Below, piece after piece: positions 1 to 11,400 of a stretch of 64,000 nucleotides of DNA. Source of the stretch: Heterodera schachtii (Eukaryota > Nematoda > Chromadorea > Rhabditida > Heteroderidae); the NCBI GenBank assembly GCA_023374025.1, contig SIJG01000008.1:798215-862214 (forward strand), written 5' to 3'. The translations under genes were made by a program, and so were the position numbers. The first letter of the stretch is position 1. Each line of letters begins with the position of its first letter. The notes beneath the pieces are model-generated. The model did no database searches. It saw only the letters and a list, made by a program, of their open reading frames with translations, and was not told the origin of the DNA.

Positions 1-279
1 TTTAAAAAACACCGAAAATTTTAATTACCTAGCCTAATTCAAAAAAATAAATTATTAAGAAAATTCAAGGAAACCAGAAAAATTTCAAGTTTTTCATTTG
101 TTTTTTCTATTTATTTTCGTAATACTTAGATTTTCAAAAAAAGAAACTTTAAAACTTTTACCTCAAATTTCAAATTTTTTTATTCCATTATTTTGTCCAA
201 TTTCTTTAAAAAAATTCATCGGTATTGCCCAACAATAGGCCTCGTCATTACGCACCATTATGCCAATGCCAATTATTTT

Positions 280-1254
280 AGGAAGCGCATCAGACAGCGG
301 TGGTGAGCGAGAGAGTGGCAGTGATGGAGCGGAACAAGAAGAAGTCATTGGACGGCGAAAGAAAAAAAGGAGACGGAATACGGCACGCGACAATAACAGA
401 AATCGGGAGACGCCAGACGTGCAATTTGTGCGCGTCAGCAAACGCATCCAACGGAACGAGGCAAAAAAGGCAGAGTTGGTGGACATAGCATCGGAGAGGA
501 ACAGAGAGCAGCAAGAAAGGAAAAGGTGCTAGAGAATACGAGGGAAAGAGAGAGAGAGAGTTGTTGACAGAACATTTGGCAAATTGATTATGATCAACTA
601 TGAACCGGACCGGGAATATTTGATTAATGCTAAAGGTCATTGGCCTCGGTTAGGGGTGGAAACCCCTTTTTGAAATTCTTGACTTCTCTCTCTTTCAATA
701 TAAATGATTTGTCATTAAATTTATCATTTGGATCAAACTTTGGCAGGAGAATGGGCAGCGATTCGCCCCTATTGCTGGAGGATGTAATCAGTGGTTCATC
801 ATCCGCTGACCCATCAACATCCGATGACAATTTGAGCGACTTTATCGTCAATGATGAGGAAGATGACCAAAATGTTCAGGGGTGAGGAAAAGGGCGATAG
901 AAAATTTAAACATTTTAAAAGTTTTTTTGGAGTTAAAAAATGCGTAAGTTTGACTGATTGGAATAATGAACTAAAAAAAATCGATTCGTATTGCTTCGAA
1001 CTCCTTTCTATAAATGTTCTACACCTGATTCCGTCACTTTTTTCCCATTTTTTTATAAATCTCTCATAATAATAATTTGTTTCGTTCTGAATAGGATATC
1101 CGTTGCGGGGACCAGCAGAGGAGCAAGCAGTTCGGCTAACATTAATGCTTCATCGACAAAAAGAAACGGACCCCCCAAAAAGCGAAAGGCGAGAGCGGAA
1201 GAGAGTCCCGAGCGACGCCTGCAACGACTTCCGATTCGCGGTGTCCCCATTTGA
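280..1254 (+). CDS. Unrecognised basic nuclear protein (multi-exon)
   Basis: I do not recognise the family. A first exon runs to 525 (AAAAG|gtgcta) and is very basic and acidic by turns (GRRKKKRRRN, then a KRIQRNEAKKAE helix). It joins in phase to 571-655, which reads INYEPDREYLINAKGHWPRL. A further coding block around 751-882 is acidic and Ser-rich (SDFIVNDEEDD), and the last exon from about 1095 carries a nuclear-localisation-like PPKKRKARAEE before the stop at 1252-1254. The start is uncertain: the ATG codons near 260-268 lie just before a possible acceptor (ttttag, about 276-281), so the true 5' end may lie outside the window. The join between the second and third blocks does not keep phase with the simplest splice sites. 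Charged composition and the NLS suggest a chromatin or nuclear role, by inference only. Confidence 0.45.
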
Positions 1255-1723
1255 TGCTAATTAATAAATAAATTAATAATATGCTTATGTCAATGTTGCC
1301 TCATTTTATGTTTTGATTTAATTTTAATCCTAAAATCATTAGTTAGATCATTCCTCTAAATTTCGTTAATTTACCATTGGTCCAATGCTCGATTTTTTGG
1401 GTTAAGGAAATCAGAATTGATTCGTTTTTTTAGCAATTCACAATAACTTAATAGCAACAAAATTTATCATGGGATGAAAATATGAAAATGTATTATTTAA
1501 AGTGTTTGATTTATAAATTCTTTACTTTTTTCCGATGCGGTTATCTAATTGTGAGACATTCAAAGGTCAACCGCATAAACCTTCAGAGGTTTCATATGTT
1601 TTGGTTGCAACTTTCTTAAAAAAGGCAAATACAATTTAAAGGATGAATTTTTGGAATCTCGCTAAATCATGTTAAAAATGTTTGCATTCTTTTGAGTTTG
1701 ACCAAATGTTACTGTTTTGAGAA

Positions 1724-2893
1724 ATGACGACTGGTGAGGAACTTCTTCGGTTGGCGGATGACGATCGCTTGTGGACATTTCCGGATGAGTTGGTGCTGCG
1801 CGTTGTCGGCATTGACCACTGCTCAGCGGATGACCAGGGCTACCCGCCCCATGTGCAGTGCCAATTCTTCAAGGCATTTTTTTGCTGTGTGCCCAAGATT
1901 TTTCAAAAGAAATGCCGACAAATAAGTTGCTTATTGTCAGTTCGACCGAATATTGACAGAGCAAATGGTGGAAAAACAGCTCATTGTCATTCCCACAGAC
2001 AGGCCGTGTTCAGGGGGCGGGGGAGTCGAGGCACGCCCCACCCCCAAAAAAAAATAAATTTTCAGGGAAAAAAATAGTTTTCTTGAAAATTTCTGCCAAT
2101 TTATTAATTTGTTAAAATTGGCAAAAAGAATTTCCCCCGTTGGCGCTTGTCGAACTCACCGAACAACTCAATTCCTTTAAATTTCTAATAAAAATTGCCA
2201 TTCTTTATAGAAAAGCTACATATGGTAAACATAATATGTGTAGCCCACAAATTGATAATGATGCAATAAAAAAATACCGTCAAAAGGTCAATGCAATTTG
2301 TGAACTGTCAATTAGCCATTTTGGGAATAAATAAATCGAATTCGCTGATCCCTTACAATTTTCCAACAGGTGGTTTCCGAGCCGTTCACATAATTTGCCT
2401 TGCTCTTTTCAGATTTTGTTGGGCAACGATGCCGGCTCTACCGTTGAGCTGCACGCCTGGTGGCACCAGCAGAGGCGCATCGAGGATGAAGTCGAAATTG
2501 GAAAAGTGTGTGATTTCTATGCCCGAAATCAGAAAACAAATCCACCGGGGGGGGGGGGGGGGGGGGGCTCATGGCCTCTGCAATTGGCCTCTGAGTTTCT
2601 CATGAAGCATTTTCGTTATTTGGGTTTGCGGTTTGAATGAATCGAAAAGCACAGAAAAGCCTTTGGGTCGCTGAAACCGAAACGAAACGTTCAATCGATT
2701 CACTAATTTTTTTAACCGCCAAATTACCAAATAAATTTCTTAGGCGTACATTTTCTACACTTGTCAAGTGTTTTTGGTTGCCCCATGCCGTGCCCAATTC
2801 AACGAAGGAACCGTCCCAATTGTGCTCAGTTTCACCGATGAGACTGAAATTGAAGAATGTCGAATTGATCCAATTGCACAAAAAAATAGATAG
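1724..2893 (+). CDS. Unrecognised conserved-looking protein, three or more exons
   Basis: Three blocks look coding. The first starts at ATG 1724 (LLRLADDDRLWTFPDELVLR). The second starts after cttttcag near 2411 (ILLGNDAGSTVELHAWWHQQ). The third starts after tttcttag near 2743, contains AYIFYTCQVFLVAPCRAQF then VPIVLSFTDETEIEECR, and stops at 2891-2893. The best join of blocks one and two uses a GC donor at TTCAAG|gcattt (about 1873), keeping phase 0; reading straight on instead gives a Cys/Phe-rich tail that looks intronic. A 21-base G run (2547-2567) follows the second block inside the next intron. I recognise no domain. The amino-acid texture is that of a soluble cytoplasmic or nuclear protein, without signal peptide or membrane segment in the first block. 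Confidence 0.45.
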
Positions 2894-3334
2894 CTTTTTA
2901 AACATACATTTATTAATTACTTTCATTATTATTAAATGTTTCATTGCAAAAAATATTCTTTTAAAAATTATTTTCAATGATTTCCTTGAATACATAGAAA
3001 TTAATTTTTGGAATTTACTAATTTTTTATAAATGTAATTAATTCAGAAAAACCTGTACAAAGCCTTCAGCTTGAATAAGTTTTATCATTTAATGCATTTT
3101 TGGATCCAATCAAACTGAAAAACAGACAAAATTGAAACCGGCAATCATGAAGAATGGGGTTATATTTTATTGACCAGATATACATATAAAGAACATAGTG
3201 AATAATACATACACACACAAGAATGGTAGATACATTGTATAATATATACACATACAGTAATGGGGGATACGGGGGCCAATCATCAACAATATACAGGTGG
3301 CTTCATCCGCCGGTCGTCCAAAAGTTGAGTGTGC
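2894..3334. other. Gene-poor AT-rich spacer
   Basis: No coding signal seen on either strand. It holds a TA/CA-rich stretch at about 3175-3260 (tgtataatatatacacatac). The minus-strand AATAAA at about 3165-3170 could be the polyadenylation signal of the H2B-like gene that ends at 3335. Confidence 0.5.
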
Positions 3335-3832
3335 TCACAGCGCTGCCATCTGCATCATTGCAAATTCGCCACGACGCATCTCCGTCCTTCTCATCCGGTC
3401 CCGCACTTTTGCAGCGTAGAACTTGGTCACCGTTTTCTGAGCCTTCTGGTTCGCATCTTTGGCCATGACGTCAGGCAGGCACAGTCGGACAGAAAACTCC
3501 ATGTCGCGAAGCGTGATGGTCTTGCGCCGGTCGTTGTGGGCCATTCGCGTCGCCTCCGTTGCAATGCGGTCCAAGAGGTCGATGACGAAGCTAGAAAATG
3601 GTTAAACGAATGAATATTATTGTTGAGCTTTCAGCAGAGCAACCCACGAGTTCATGATGTTCAACGCACGCATTGAGATTTCCTTGCCCGGATGAACTTC
3701 CTTCAACACACGTCGAACGTACAGCTGAAATAAGGGGACAATTACACAATTATCATGGCATTTTGCTTTCGTTGTAAACTGCACCTTGTACGACTGCTTT
3801 CGCGGCTCCTTCTTTCTTCGTCGGCGTGCCAT
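3335..3832 (-). CDS. Histone H2B-like protein with two introns
   Basis: Core nucleosomal histone H2B pairs with H2A in chromatin. Three exons give a 126-residue protein: 3785-3832, 3648-3724 and 3590-3335. The histone fold is clear: LYVRRVLKEVHPGKEIS (helix 1), ALNIMNSFVIDLLDRIA (helix 2), then TRMAHNDRRKTITLRDMEFS and RLCLPDVMAKDANQKAQKTV, matching the H2B order. The 77-nt exon ends at AACTC|gtgggt and joins ctag|CTTCGT to rebuild NSFV, which fixes the splice site. Oddities: replication-type H2B genes of animals normally lack introns; the N-terminal tail is only about 16 residues before the fold; and after TKFYAAK there is a basic extension of about 20 residues in place of the usual end. These point to a replacement or tissue-specific variant (inference). 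An attttacag about 60 bp upstream of the ATG could be a trans-splice or UTR acceptor. Confidence 0.85.
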
Positions 3833-4277
3833 TTTTGTGCAATGTTGTTGAGAATGGCGCTGTTGTTGAACGTGAGCAAAACTGTCGGTTTCTGTAAAAT
3901 GAAAAAAACAAAGTCAAACATTGCAAAAAAAAAAAAAAAAAAACACATGCCTCAGAAATTACGAATGAACAGTTGGTGGTGTTGGCAAAAGTGAATGTGA
4001 ATGAAGCAGGGGATGAAATTCGTAAAAGTTCTTTGCTTTTATATACACTTTAGGCGCGCAGTTAAAATCCAAAAAATCGTATCCCTATTAATAAATGAAA
4101 AATTTTCTCAAAAATTTGTCTCCAAAATTTATTTATTTATTTTATTGACAAAGTTTAATTTTAAAAAATAATGTAACTACGATTTGGCATAAGTTTGTTC
4201 ATTTTTCAATAATTTTGTCATTTACACCCCTAAATTTGATGTTTGATGTTTATTTGTGCCTATTTTGCATTTTTTTA

Positions 4278-4584
4278 GGTAATCCTTCGGAATTGGTGTC
4301 CCGGACAGAAAAAAATAAATAAAAATTTTCTTACAAAATCACTTTGGCTGGGGTAAAAAAAATTCGCTGATCACTAATCCATCGAAACTACTAAAATAAA
4401 TTTTAGAAAATAAAAATTTTCAAAAAATCAAGTACTTGATGAAAAAACATAGATAAAATCAATGATTTTGCAAAATCCGAGCTCGGATTCGTGATCAGCG
4501 CATTTTTTTTACCCTAGAAAAAGTTAAAAGAAAATTTTTATCTCTTTTTCCCGTCGGGACACCAATTCTGAAGGATTACCTTTT
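4278..4584. mobile_element. MITE-like inverted-repeat element
   Basis: The left end begins ggtaatccttcggaattggt and the right end is its near-perfect reverse complement, finishing ggattacc. The arms go on inward through a shared tract that includes gtgtcccg and a CGCTGATCAC-type motif. Poly-T ending tttttta(g) flanks both ends and may be the target duplication. There is no coding capacity, so this is a non-autonomous element. The cgctgatcac/attcgtgatcagcgc motif recurs near 6100, 17740 and 18000, suggesting a family in this genome. Confidence 0.65.
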
Positions 4585-4749
4585 TTAGTGCCTATTTTTG
4601 GGTTTTTAGAACCTAAAGCCTACATATTTTGGCAGTTTCAGAGCCCTAAAAATTGCATCCCTATTTATGAGACATCAATATTTATGAGTCCAATGGCATT
4701 TTTTGAGCCTAATCAAACTGAAAAATTTTCAAAGACAATTAAAATCAAA

Positions 4750-5187
4750 ATTTCAGTCACGCACCATCTCTGTGGTGAGAAAACTCAAAATTCAGCGTTT
4801 TCAAATGTATTTCATGCAATACTTTTGCATTTGACTGTAACTCGTCCAAATGTTTTCCAGAAAACTCATTCTTGCATTACAGACCGAGAGACTCGAATGA
4901 CAATAACATTTTTAGGGTTTGATAAGGCACATCTATTCATTAATTTTACAGATTTTGACAAATGATCTCGCAACACTAACATTTTCAGTTTGAATCTTAA
5001 AAAGTTGTTTTTATTACCAATTCTTTGTAATTTATTTGAACACACAAATTTTTGTTACAGATTCATACAATTCTTTAAAGAAAACAGCTCTTTTTGTTGT
5101 TTTTCTCGCTTCAAAATGTCTCTTTTTCTTCTTCGTGCTTTGCCTCTGTTCTTCCTTTTCTCTCTGTGCTTCGCTGCCTCTCCCTTC
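4750..5187 (+). repeat. Duplicated promoter plus signal-peptide exon, copy A
   Basis: About 438 bp nearly identical to 6393-6828. It starts at tttcagtcacgcaccatctc and ends with the last codon of a 24-residue signal peptide beginning at ATG 5116 (MSLFLLRALPLFFLF...). Differences are a few substitutions and small indels. The next bases here are gttgct, a possible splice donor, whereas copy B continues in frame into its gene. Confidence 0.85.
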
Positions 5188-5776
5188 GTTGCTTTTCACA
5201 TTTTGTAATCAAAATGCCTTCATATTCGTTATTACGAGTTAACAATCTCGTCATCAACATGCCGTCTAATTTGATTGTCGGCGCCTCACTGGCAGTTACT
5301 GCCTTTGTAATCAAATTAAAAAATCTTTTTATTTACCTAAATTCTTTCTAATTAAGGCATTTTTCAACTGGATCCTTCCAAAGAAGCAGAAGGCGCGCTC
5401 AGCGCGTGTGTACGTGCGTGGCCAGATCGGAATGGAGCCGGGCAAGACGGAGCTGGTGCCGGGAGGAGCGCGAGCCGAGGCGAAGCAGGCGATGACCAAC
5501 ATCGGAGAGCACCTGGCACACGCCGGCGCGTCCTTCAATCACGGTGTGTGTGAGCGCAAAATTCAGCATAACCACATCGTTGATTTCCGCCCCTTTTCAG
5601 TGACCACCTGCAACATCATGGTGGCCAACATGAGCGACATCCAGGACGTCGACGAGACGTTCAAAAGCTACTTCTCCCCGGACGCGTGCCCTGCCCGCAA
5701 CTTCTTCCAGAAGGACAAGTTGCCGGAGAATGCACTCGTCATGATCGATGCGGTGGCGGTGCTTTCGGGCCAGTGA
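5116..5776 (+). CDS. RidA-like gene lacking its own 5' end; possible signal-peptide chimera
   Basis: The 3' part is a RidA (YjgF/YER057c/UK114) imine deaminase: exon up to 5543 (VYVRGQIGMEPGKTEL..., NIGEHLAHAGASFNHG), intron, then 5601-5776 with the family motif CPARNFFQ (substrate-binding Arg) and ending AVAVLSGQ. Exon borders and lengths equal those of the intact RidA genes at 12.8-17 kb, and the 3' UTR is also shared. The first exon and first strand (normally ...SQAVLVNNQTL) are absent; upstream it reads KKQKARSAR and has no in-frame ATG. The signal-peptide exon 5116-5187 ends in phase 0 with gttgct following, and phase-0 acceptors lie at 5357 (aattaag) and 5381, so a secreted fusion can be spliced on paper. 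The alternatives are a pseudogene fragment, or a gene starting elsewhere. Loss of the N-terminal strand could impair the trimer. Confidence 0.45.
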
Positions 5777-6392
5777 GCCGAAGTGCAGAAGAGCGCACAG
5801 ATGAACAACAGATGTACATTCCTGTATTGTATATTGACGTGATCATGTATTCGACCCTATTGTATATACTGTAATAACTGTCCTTGTTCTGATCATCACT
5901 ATGTGTATATATTGTATTGTTCGGTTCGCGATCGGATAAATATTCAAATTAAATGAGCTTCTATTGAAGCACTTATGGCAAAACCAGGACCCGAATTTGA
6001 ACAAACATGACTTTAAAAAATTTATTTTTAAGTGAAAAAAAAGTTAAAAATTGTTCGAATCCGGGTTCGGGGTTCGAAACAAAGTCAAAAGGAGATTAGA
6101 TTCGTGCTCAGCGCATCAAACAACCCCTAAAAATGTTTTTTTGGATTTTATTCCTTTTTTCTGGGAACAATGATCTTAACAATTGCCGCACTTATGACTT
6201 TCATTTAGTTTCCGTGTATTTAATTTGAAAACTTATGCAAATTACTTTTTTTCGTTCAAAAATTCATTTGGTTTGTAATTAACTAATTTACTTCCGAGAG
6301 GAATCGATTAATGGCTTTTTGTCGCAGTTCTGTGCGTTTTAAGTCAGTGGACGGTTCAGTCCTGACCAAATTTGGCAGTTTTTAGAACCTGA

Positions 6393-6828
6393 ATTTCAGT
6401 CACGCACCATCTCTGTGGTGAGAAAACTCAAAATTCAGCTTTTTCAAATGTATTTCATGCAATACTTTTGCATTTGACTGTAACTCGTCCAAATGTTTTC
6501 CAGAAAACTCATTCTTGCATTACAGACCGAGAGACTCGAATGACAATAACATTTTTAGGGTTTGATAAGGCACATCTATTCATTAATTTTACAGATTTTG
6601 ACAAATGATCTCGCAACACTAACATTTTCAGTTTGAATCTTAAAAAGTTGTTTTATTACCTATTTTTGTAATTTATTTCAACACACAAATTTTTGTTACA
6701 GATTCGTACAATTATTTAAAGAAAACAGCTCTTTCTGTTCTTTTTCTCGCTTCAAAATGTCTCTTTTTCTTCTTCGTGCTTTGCCTCTTTTCTTCCTTTT
6801 CTCTCTGTGCTTCGCTGCCTCTCCCTTC
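6393..6828 (+). repeat. Duplicated promoter plus signal-peptide exon, copy B
   Basis: Second copy of the block at 4750-5187. Here the signal peptide runs straight into an open reading frame, so this is likely the source copy. The shared block covers about 360 bp upstream of the ATG, so the promoter would have been copied with the coding start. Confidence 0.85.
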
Positions 6829-7485
6829 AATTTTCGTGCAAATCATTCGCTTGGTGCCGAAACCACTCAACAGATTGTGCCCACCGTGGCGACTGAAACG
6901 ACCGACGGACCGAAGCCTACGGAAAGTGTTCCCCTTATGTTGGAGAATGACAATGTCACCGAAGTTGCCAAAGTTGAAGGACGGAATGCCAGTGACAGCG
7001 AAATTGAAACGAGGGAGGACCAAGGTTTGCAAAAGGATGTAAAAATGGGTTTTCATTTTCAACGGATTCGGAATGGATTTCCTTAACTTTTTGATTCTTG
7101 CGCTTTAAATATGTTTCATTTGTTTAGCCTTGGCCAACATCACTGCTCATTCCTCCGACAATGCTTCGCTTCCTGAGAGTTGTGGCTTCTTTTGCCGAAA
7201 CGGTACTGCCAACAAAGCCCGGAAAAAACAATTGTTTTCTGACTCGCTATTTCAGGATTTTCTGCTTTTAGTTAAACAATTTTTGGGCTAAAAAATAATG
7301 CATTCCGGACAGTGTCCTCTAAAATCCTGTCAGATTTGTTCCGGTTCTGCCATCAAAAATTCCTTCGTTTTTCAGTGCCTTTATTCGTCGGCTTCATCTT
7401 GACCCTCGTCTGCGTTTCTCTGCTCCTCATTCTTTCCATTGTTTTGTACCGTTATTTTACGCGGCGCACTTACGCCGACGAGTGA
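6757..7485 (+). CDS. Small single-pass type I membrane protein
   Basis: Three exons (6757-7024, 7128-7202, 7376-7485) join in phase to 150 residues. Residues 1-21 or so are a signal peptide (MSLFLLRALPLFFLF..FAA). A Thr/Glu-rich extracellular part follows, with candidate N-glycosylation sites (NVT, NAS, NIT, NAS) and a short Cys pair in SCGFFC. Then comes one membrane segment (LFVGFILTLVCVSLLLILSI) and a short basic tail ending RRTYADE. I recognise no family. Topology suggests a cell-surface glycoprotein with the N terminus outside. The promoter and signal-peptide exon are duplicated 1.6 kb upstream in front of a RidA fragment. Confidence 0.7.
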
Positions 7486-8400
7486 AAAGACGCAAAGAAT
7501 TGGCCGTCAAAGAAACGAAGAATCTTCTTAAAATGTCATTTCATTTTTGTTGATGCCATCAATCAATTTGTTGCTTTTCCCTTTTGTTGCCCTCCTTTTT
7601 GCGGCCTTCTTTGGATTTATTTTTTGATCATTTTTTGCTGAATTACAATACAACACTATGAATTGAATACCGTTTCTCCTTTTGATGAATAAAATTATTG
7701 TCTGGTAAAAGATGCTTCCCTAACAGCGGGATTTGAAAGATTCAATTTAGTAAAAGCCTCGAAAGTCAATTGATTCCACAAAATCATTTCGCATTAGTGA
7801 TTTGGTTCCCCTCCCTCTAAATTTGTCTGTTTATTTCCCCGTCGTTTTGGTTCCGCTATTTTGTCATTGGCGGAGATGATTCTGCGCAATTTGATCAATA
7901 TGATCGTCTGTCATTAACACATTGATATTTATTGCTATGATCGCCATAAAAAGACCAATTTATTTTTATTGGTAAAAATGGCATTTTTTGATTTGGATTC
8001 ATTTTTTGATCTGACAATAACTATTAAAAAGTAAATTCGACAATAAAATAACTAATTAAAAGAAATAATTACAAAGCAACAGTTAAATAAATTTCGATTT
8101 AATTTTTAAAAAATTGACTTTGTGTAGCTACTCAAGAATAAAAAGTTTCAATTCCTATTAGTAAATGATGTTCGAGGGCGAAATTTTCCGGGATCGAAAC
8201 CAAGAATTAAGCTCGAGACAATTAAGACTAAACCGAGACTAAATACGAGAGCACGGTATCAGCTCGAGTCCCAAAAACGGAAACTTTTCCCGAGCCAAGA
8301 CTCGAGAGTCTCGAACCTACAGTGCCGAATTAATGAAATTTTATTTGTCGTAGTAAAATTGAAAATTGCAGTTTTAAAAGAATTAATTAAAATATTTTAT
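7486..8400. other. Spacer with no gene seen
   Basis: AT-rich. Around 8170-8325 there is a locally repetitive stretch built on ctcgag/tcgaga words (for example agctcgagac, gagactcgag variants). No coding region or RNA gene is evident. The AATAAA at about 7688 probably serves the gene ending at 7485. Confidence 0.5.
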
Positions 8401-8481
8401 TAGCATTTAAACTTGTTCGGTTCTTCCTTTTTGTCCATTTGTCTCCTCCTTTTTTTGTTTGGCTTGGCTCTCTCTTTGCCT

Positions 8482-11400
8482 ATGACTTCCTTTGCCTCTC
8501 AAAATTCCGTCTCTTTGGCGGTTCAAAATGCGCTGCAGCAAATTTTGGCACTTCCTTTGCCATCTCCGCAAGTGCCAGCGGCGCAAAACGAACAGAGCCG
8601 ACGGGAGGAGGAGGACGAAGCGTCGGCGCAAATGGACTTTTGGACGGCTGCGAGTTTAAACACGGAGAACATTCGGGCAAAACGCACTTTAATAATTAAT
8701 TTTAATTCCAATTAATTATGTAATTAATAAAAATGATTAAAGTTAATTATGTAATTTATTGGCCATTAATTTAGGATTACAATTTTGAAGATGAGATAAA
8801 CGTCAAAAATGCTGCAGGTAAACAACATTTAATGGCACTTCCAGTCTTTGGCCTAATTGCTTCATTAAATTTTGGCACTATTTTCTCAGGTTGGACTCCT
8901 TTGATGTACGCCGCCTATTTGGGCCATCGCGAACTGTGCCAACTGTTGGTTCTGAGGGGAGCCGACGTGGAGGCAGCCAACGAGCGCAATCAAACAGGGG
9001 TAAATGAGAGGAAAATGGAGGAGAGGGCGGCGGCGGGGGGGGGGGGGGGGACACCCCAAGGGAAAGCCCAATTAAATGTTGTAATATAAATTCCAAAATA
9101 TAACAGATAATGTTGGCAGCCTCTTGTGGTGCCATTGATGTGGTGAGTTTTTGCTGAGAGACAAAAGACAATTTGGGAGTGGGCAAAAGTTGCGAGAGTC
9201 TCGACTCCGACAAATTTCTCATTATTTTTTTGGTCTCAGTCTCGATTCTCGGGTTAATTTGTCCGTCTTCGTAAAAATCTTTTCTCGCTCAACCTGGAAT
9301 CTCCAGAATAATCGAATTTAAATGATAAATAAAATACATTTTGTAATTTCCCGCCAAGAAAGGTCCGAATTTTGTTGGACTTTTCTGCCGATTGCAACAG
9401 ACAAGACCAATACGGACGGAGCAGTCTCCATTATGCTGTGTAAAAATATATATTATGTTTTAATAACAAATATTGGTAGAGGCCAGTAATTTTGAAAAAA
9501 GGTCCGGAAGTCTCGAGAAAATGCCGGTGGGACCCCGGCCCCATTCGGACATCATTAAATATATTCAAATTTCATATATTAATTATGGAAATTGAATTTA
9601 GAAAATATTATCATGCCCCGGTGGTACAGTTACTGCTTGAAAACGGCGCAGACCCAAACTTACCGGGTGAAAAATATTTTGGTTGAGATTTTCTGTAATT
9701 AATTTGTCAGATTTCAATGACTCGACGCCGCTTTTGGCCGCGTGTGAAAATGGAGACGAAAAAATTTTGGCCTTCCTTTTGGAAAAGGTAAAATCACTGA
9801 TTAATAATCAGTGATTATTTTGAATAAATTAATATAAATATATTTTTTAAAATTTTTTGATGGGGTGTTAATGATAATGATAAGCGGATGGGAAATATTC
9901 AATTTGGACATGAGTTTTTTTCATATTCGACCTGGATTTCCTAGACAAAAATCAGGAAAACCCCAGGCCTGGATCCATGTCCAGCAGGTCGAGCTCTAAC
10001 AATCACTGCTTCTCTCATTTGCGGGATTTGTTCTCTGTTAAGAAAGGCGACCCTTCCCGTTGCAACAAACAAGGCCAAAACGCATTCACAATAAATGCGG
10101 ACGAAAAACTGCAAATTGTTCTGAAGGTGTGGTGAAAAGCAATTGGGAAACATTTAAAAGGGAAGGAAAAGCATTTCCATTGGCCAGAAATATCGGAAAA
10201 AGGACTCGGAGTTGGACAAGGTGCTTTGCCAGCTGGAAATGCAGAAATATTGGCCGAATTTTGCGAGGGCCGGAATTTGGTAGGCAAAAATCAAAGTGAT
10301 TATACATATTTGTCGGAACCCGTAAGTTGGGCGCCGCCACGTTTGGGCGCCAGCATCTTTTCAGCTATAACTTTTTTCTTTGTCAACCAAATTCAACATT
10401 GTTGGTAACATTCGAAAGCCCTAAGTGTCTTCTATTAGCCTGCAAAATTTTGAAAAATTTCGTTAAGGTTCAAAAAAATTATGGCCAGAACAACTCAAAA
10501 AACCAGATTTTCCAACTTTTATGGCCATAAATTTGTTCAAAATTGACGAAATTTTTTGGAGATTTGCAGGCTAATAGAGCATCTGAAGGGCTTTCGAATG
10601 ATACCAATAATGTTGGATTTGGTTGATAAAGAAAAAAGTTATAGTCCAAAAACATGCTGGCGCCCAAACGTGCTGGCGCCCAACTGACGTAGACCGATAT
10701 TTGTTGTTTTTTAAATCTAATTTTATTGGGAAAAGAGAAAAATGTGAAGAAACGATAATTACCTAAATAATAATTATTTAAATGATTATTTTTAAACGAA
10801 TAATTATTTTTTCAATTAAAAACAATTAATAAAGCCAAATGACTTTTTGTTAGGACTGTCGATGCGCTGCTGAAGGTGACAGAGCGCGAGTTGGACGAAG
10901 TCAGAAGAGAAATCCGAGAACATTTAATCCCATTGTTCAGATGGGAATTCATTTGGTGGGCCCAAAGCGCAAAATTTCAAATTTCATTCGCGAAAGGGCC
11001 AATCAGCAAAAGGTGCCAACAAATTTGGCAATTCAATTCCCTCTTCTTTTTTTCACATTGTCAGTCCGTCCAACAAATTCGTCTCCCCCCGGCGCCAATT
11101 GGAGTTGTTCAACAACAGCCTGAACAACAACAACAACAGCAGCAACAACCACAGCAGCAGCAGCAACATCTCCGACAACAACAGCGACTGGGCGAGCTGG
11201 GCAAACTGTGCACGGACCAACGACGGGAAATGCAGGAACAGAGACGGGTGAATGCCCAGTGCCGACTGGTCAGTGGAGCAGGGAGACGGACTCTTTGTTC
11301 AGTTGGGCAGTCATGGCGATGAGTGCGGCGTGAAATATTGTTCAAAAAAATGAAAGATTTATTTGAGGAGTCATTCGAAGGATGAGAGAGAATTTTTGAA

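Noticed and set aside
8413..8481. Signal-peptide-like start (MFGSSFLSICLLLFLFGLAL) for the ANKS3-like protein
   Set aside because: ANKS3-type proteins are cytoplasmic and an in-frame ATG follows at 8482; the hydrophobic stretch is probably upstream non-coding sequence, though not excluded.
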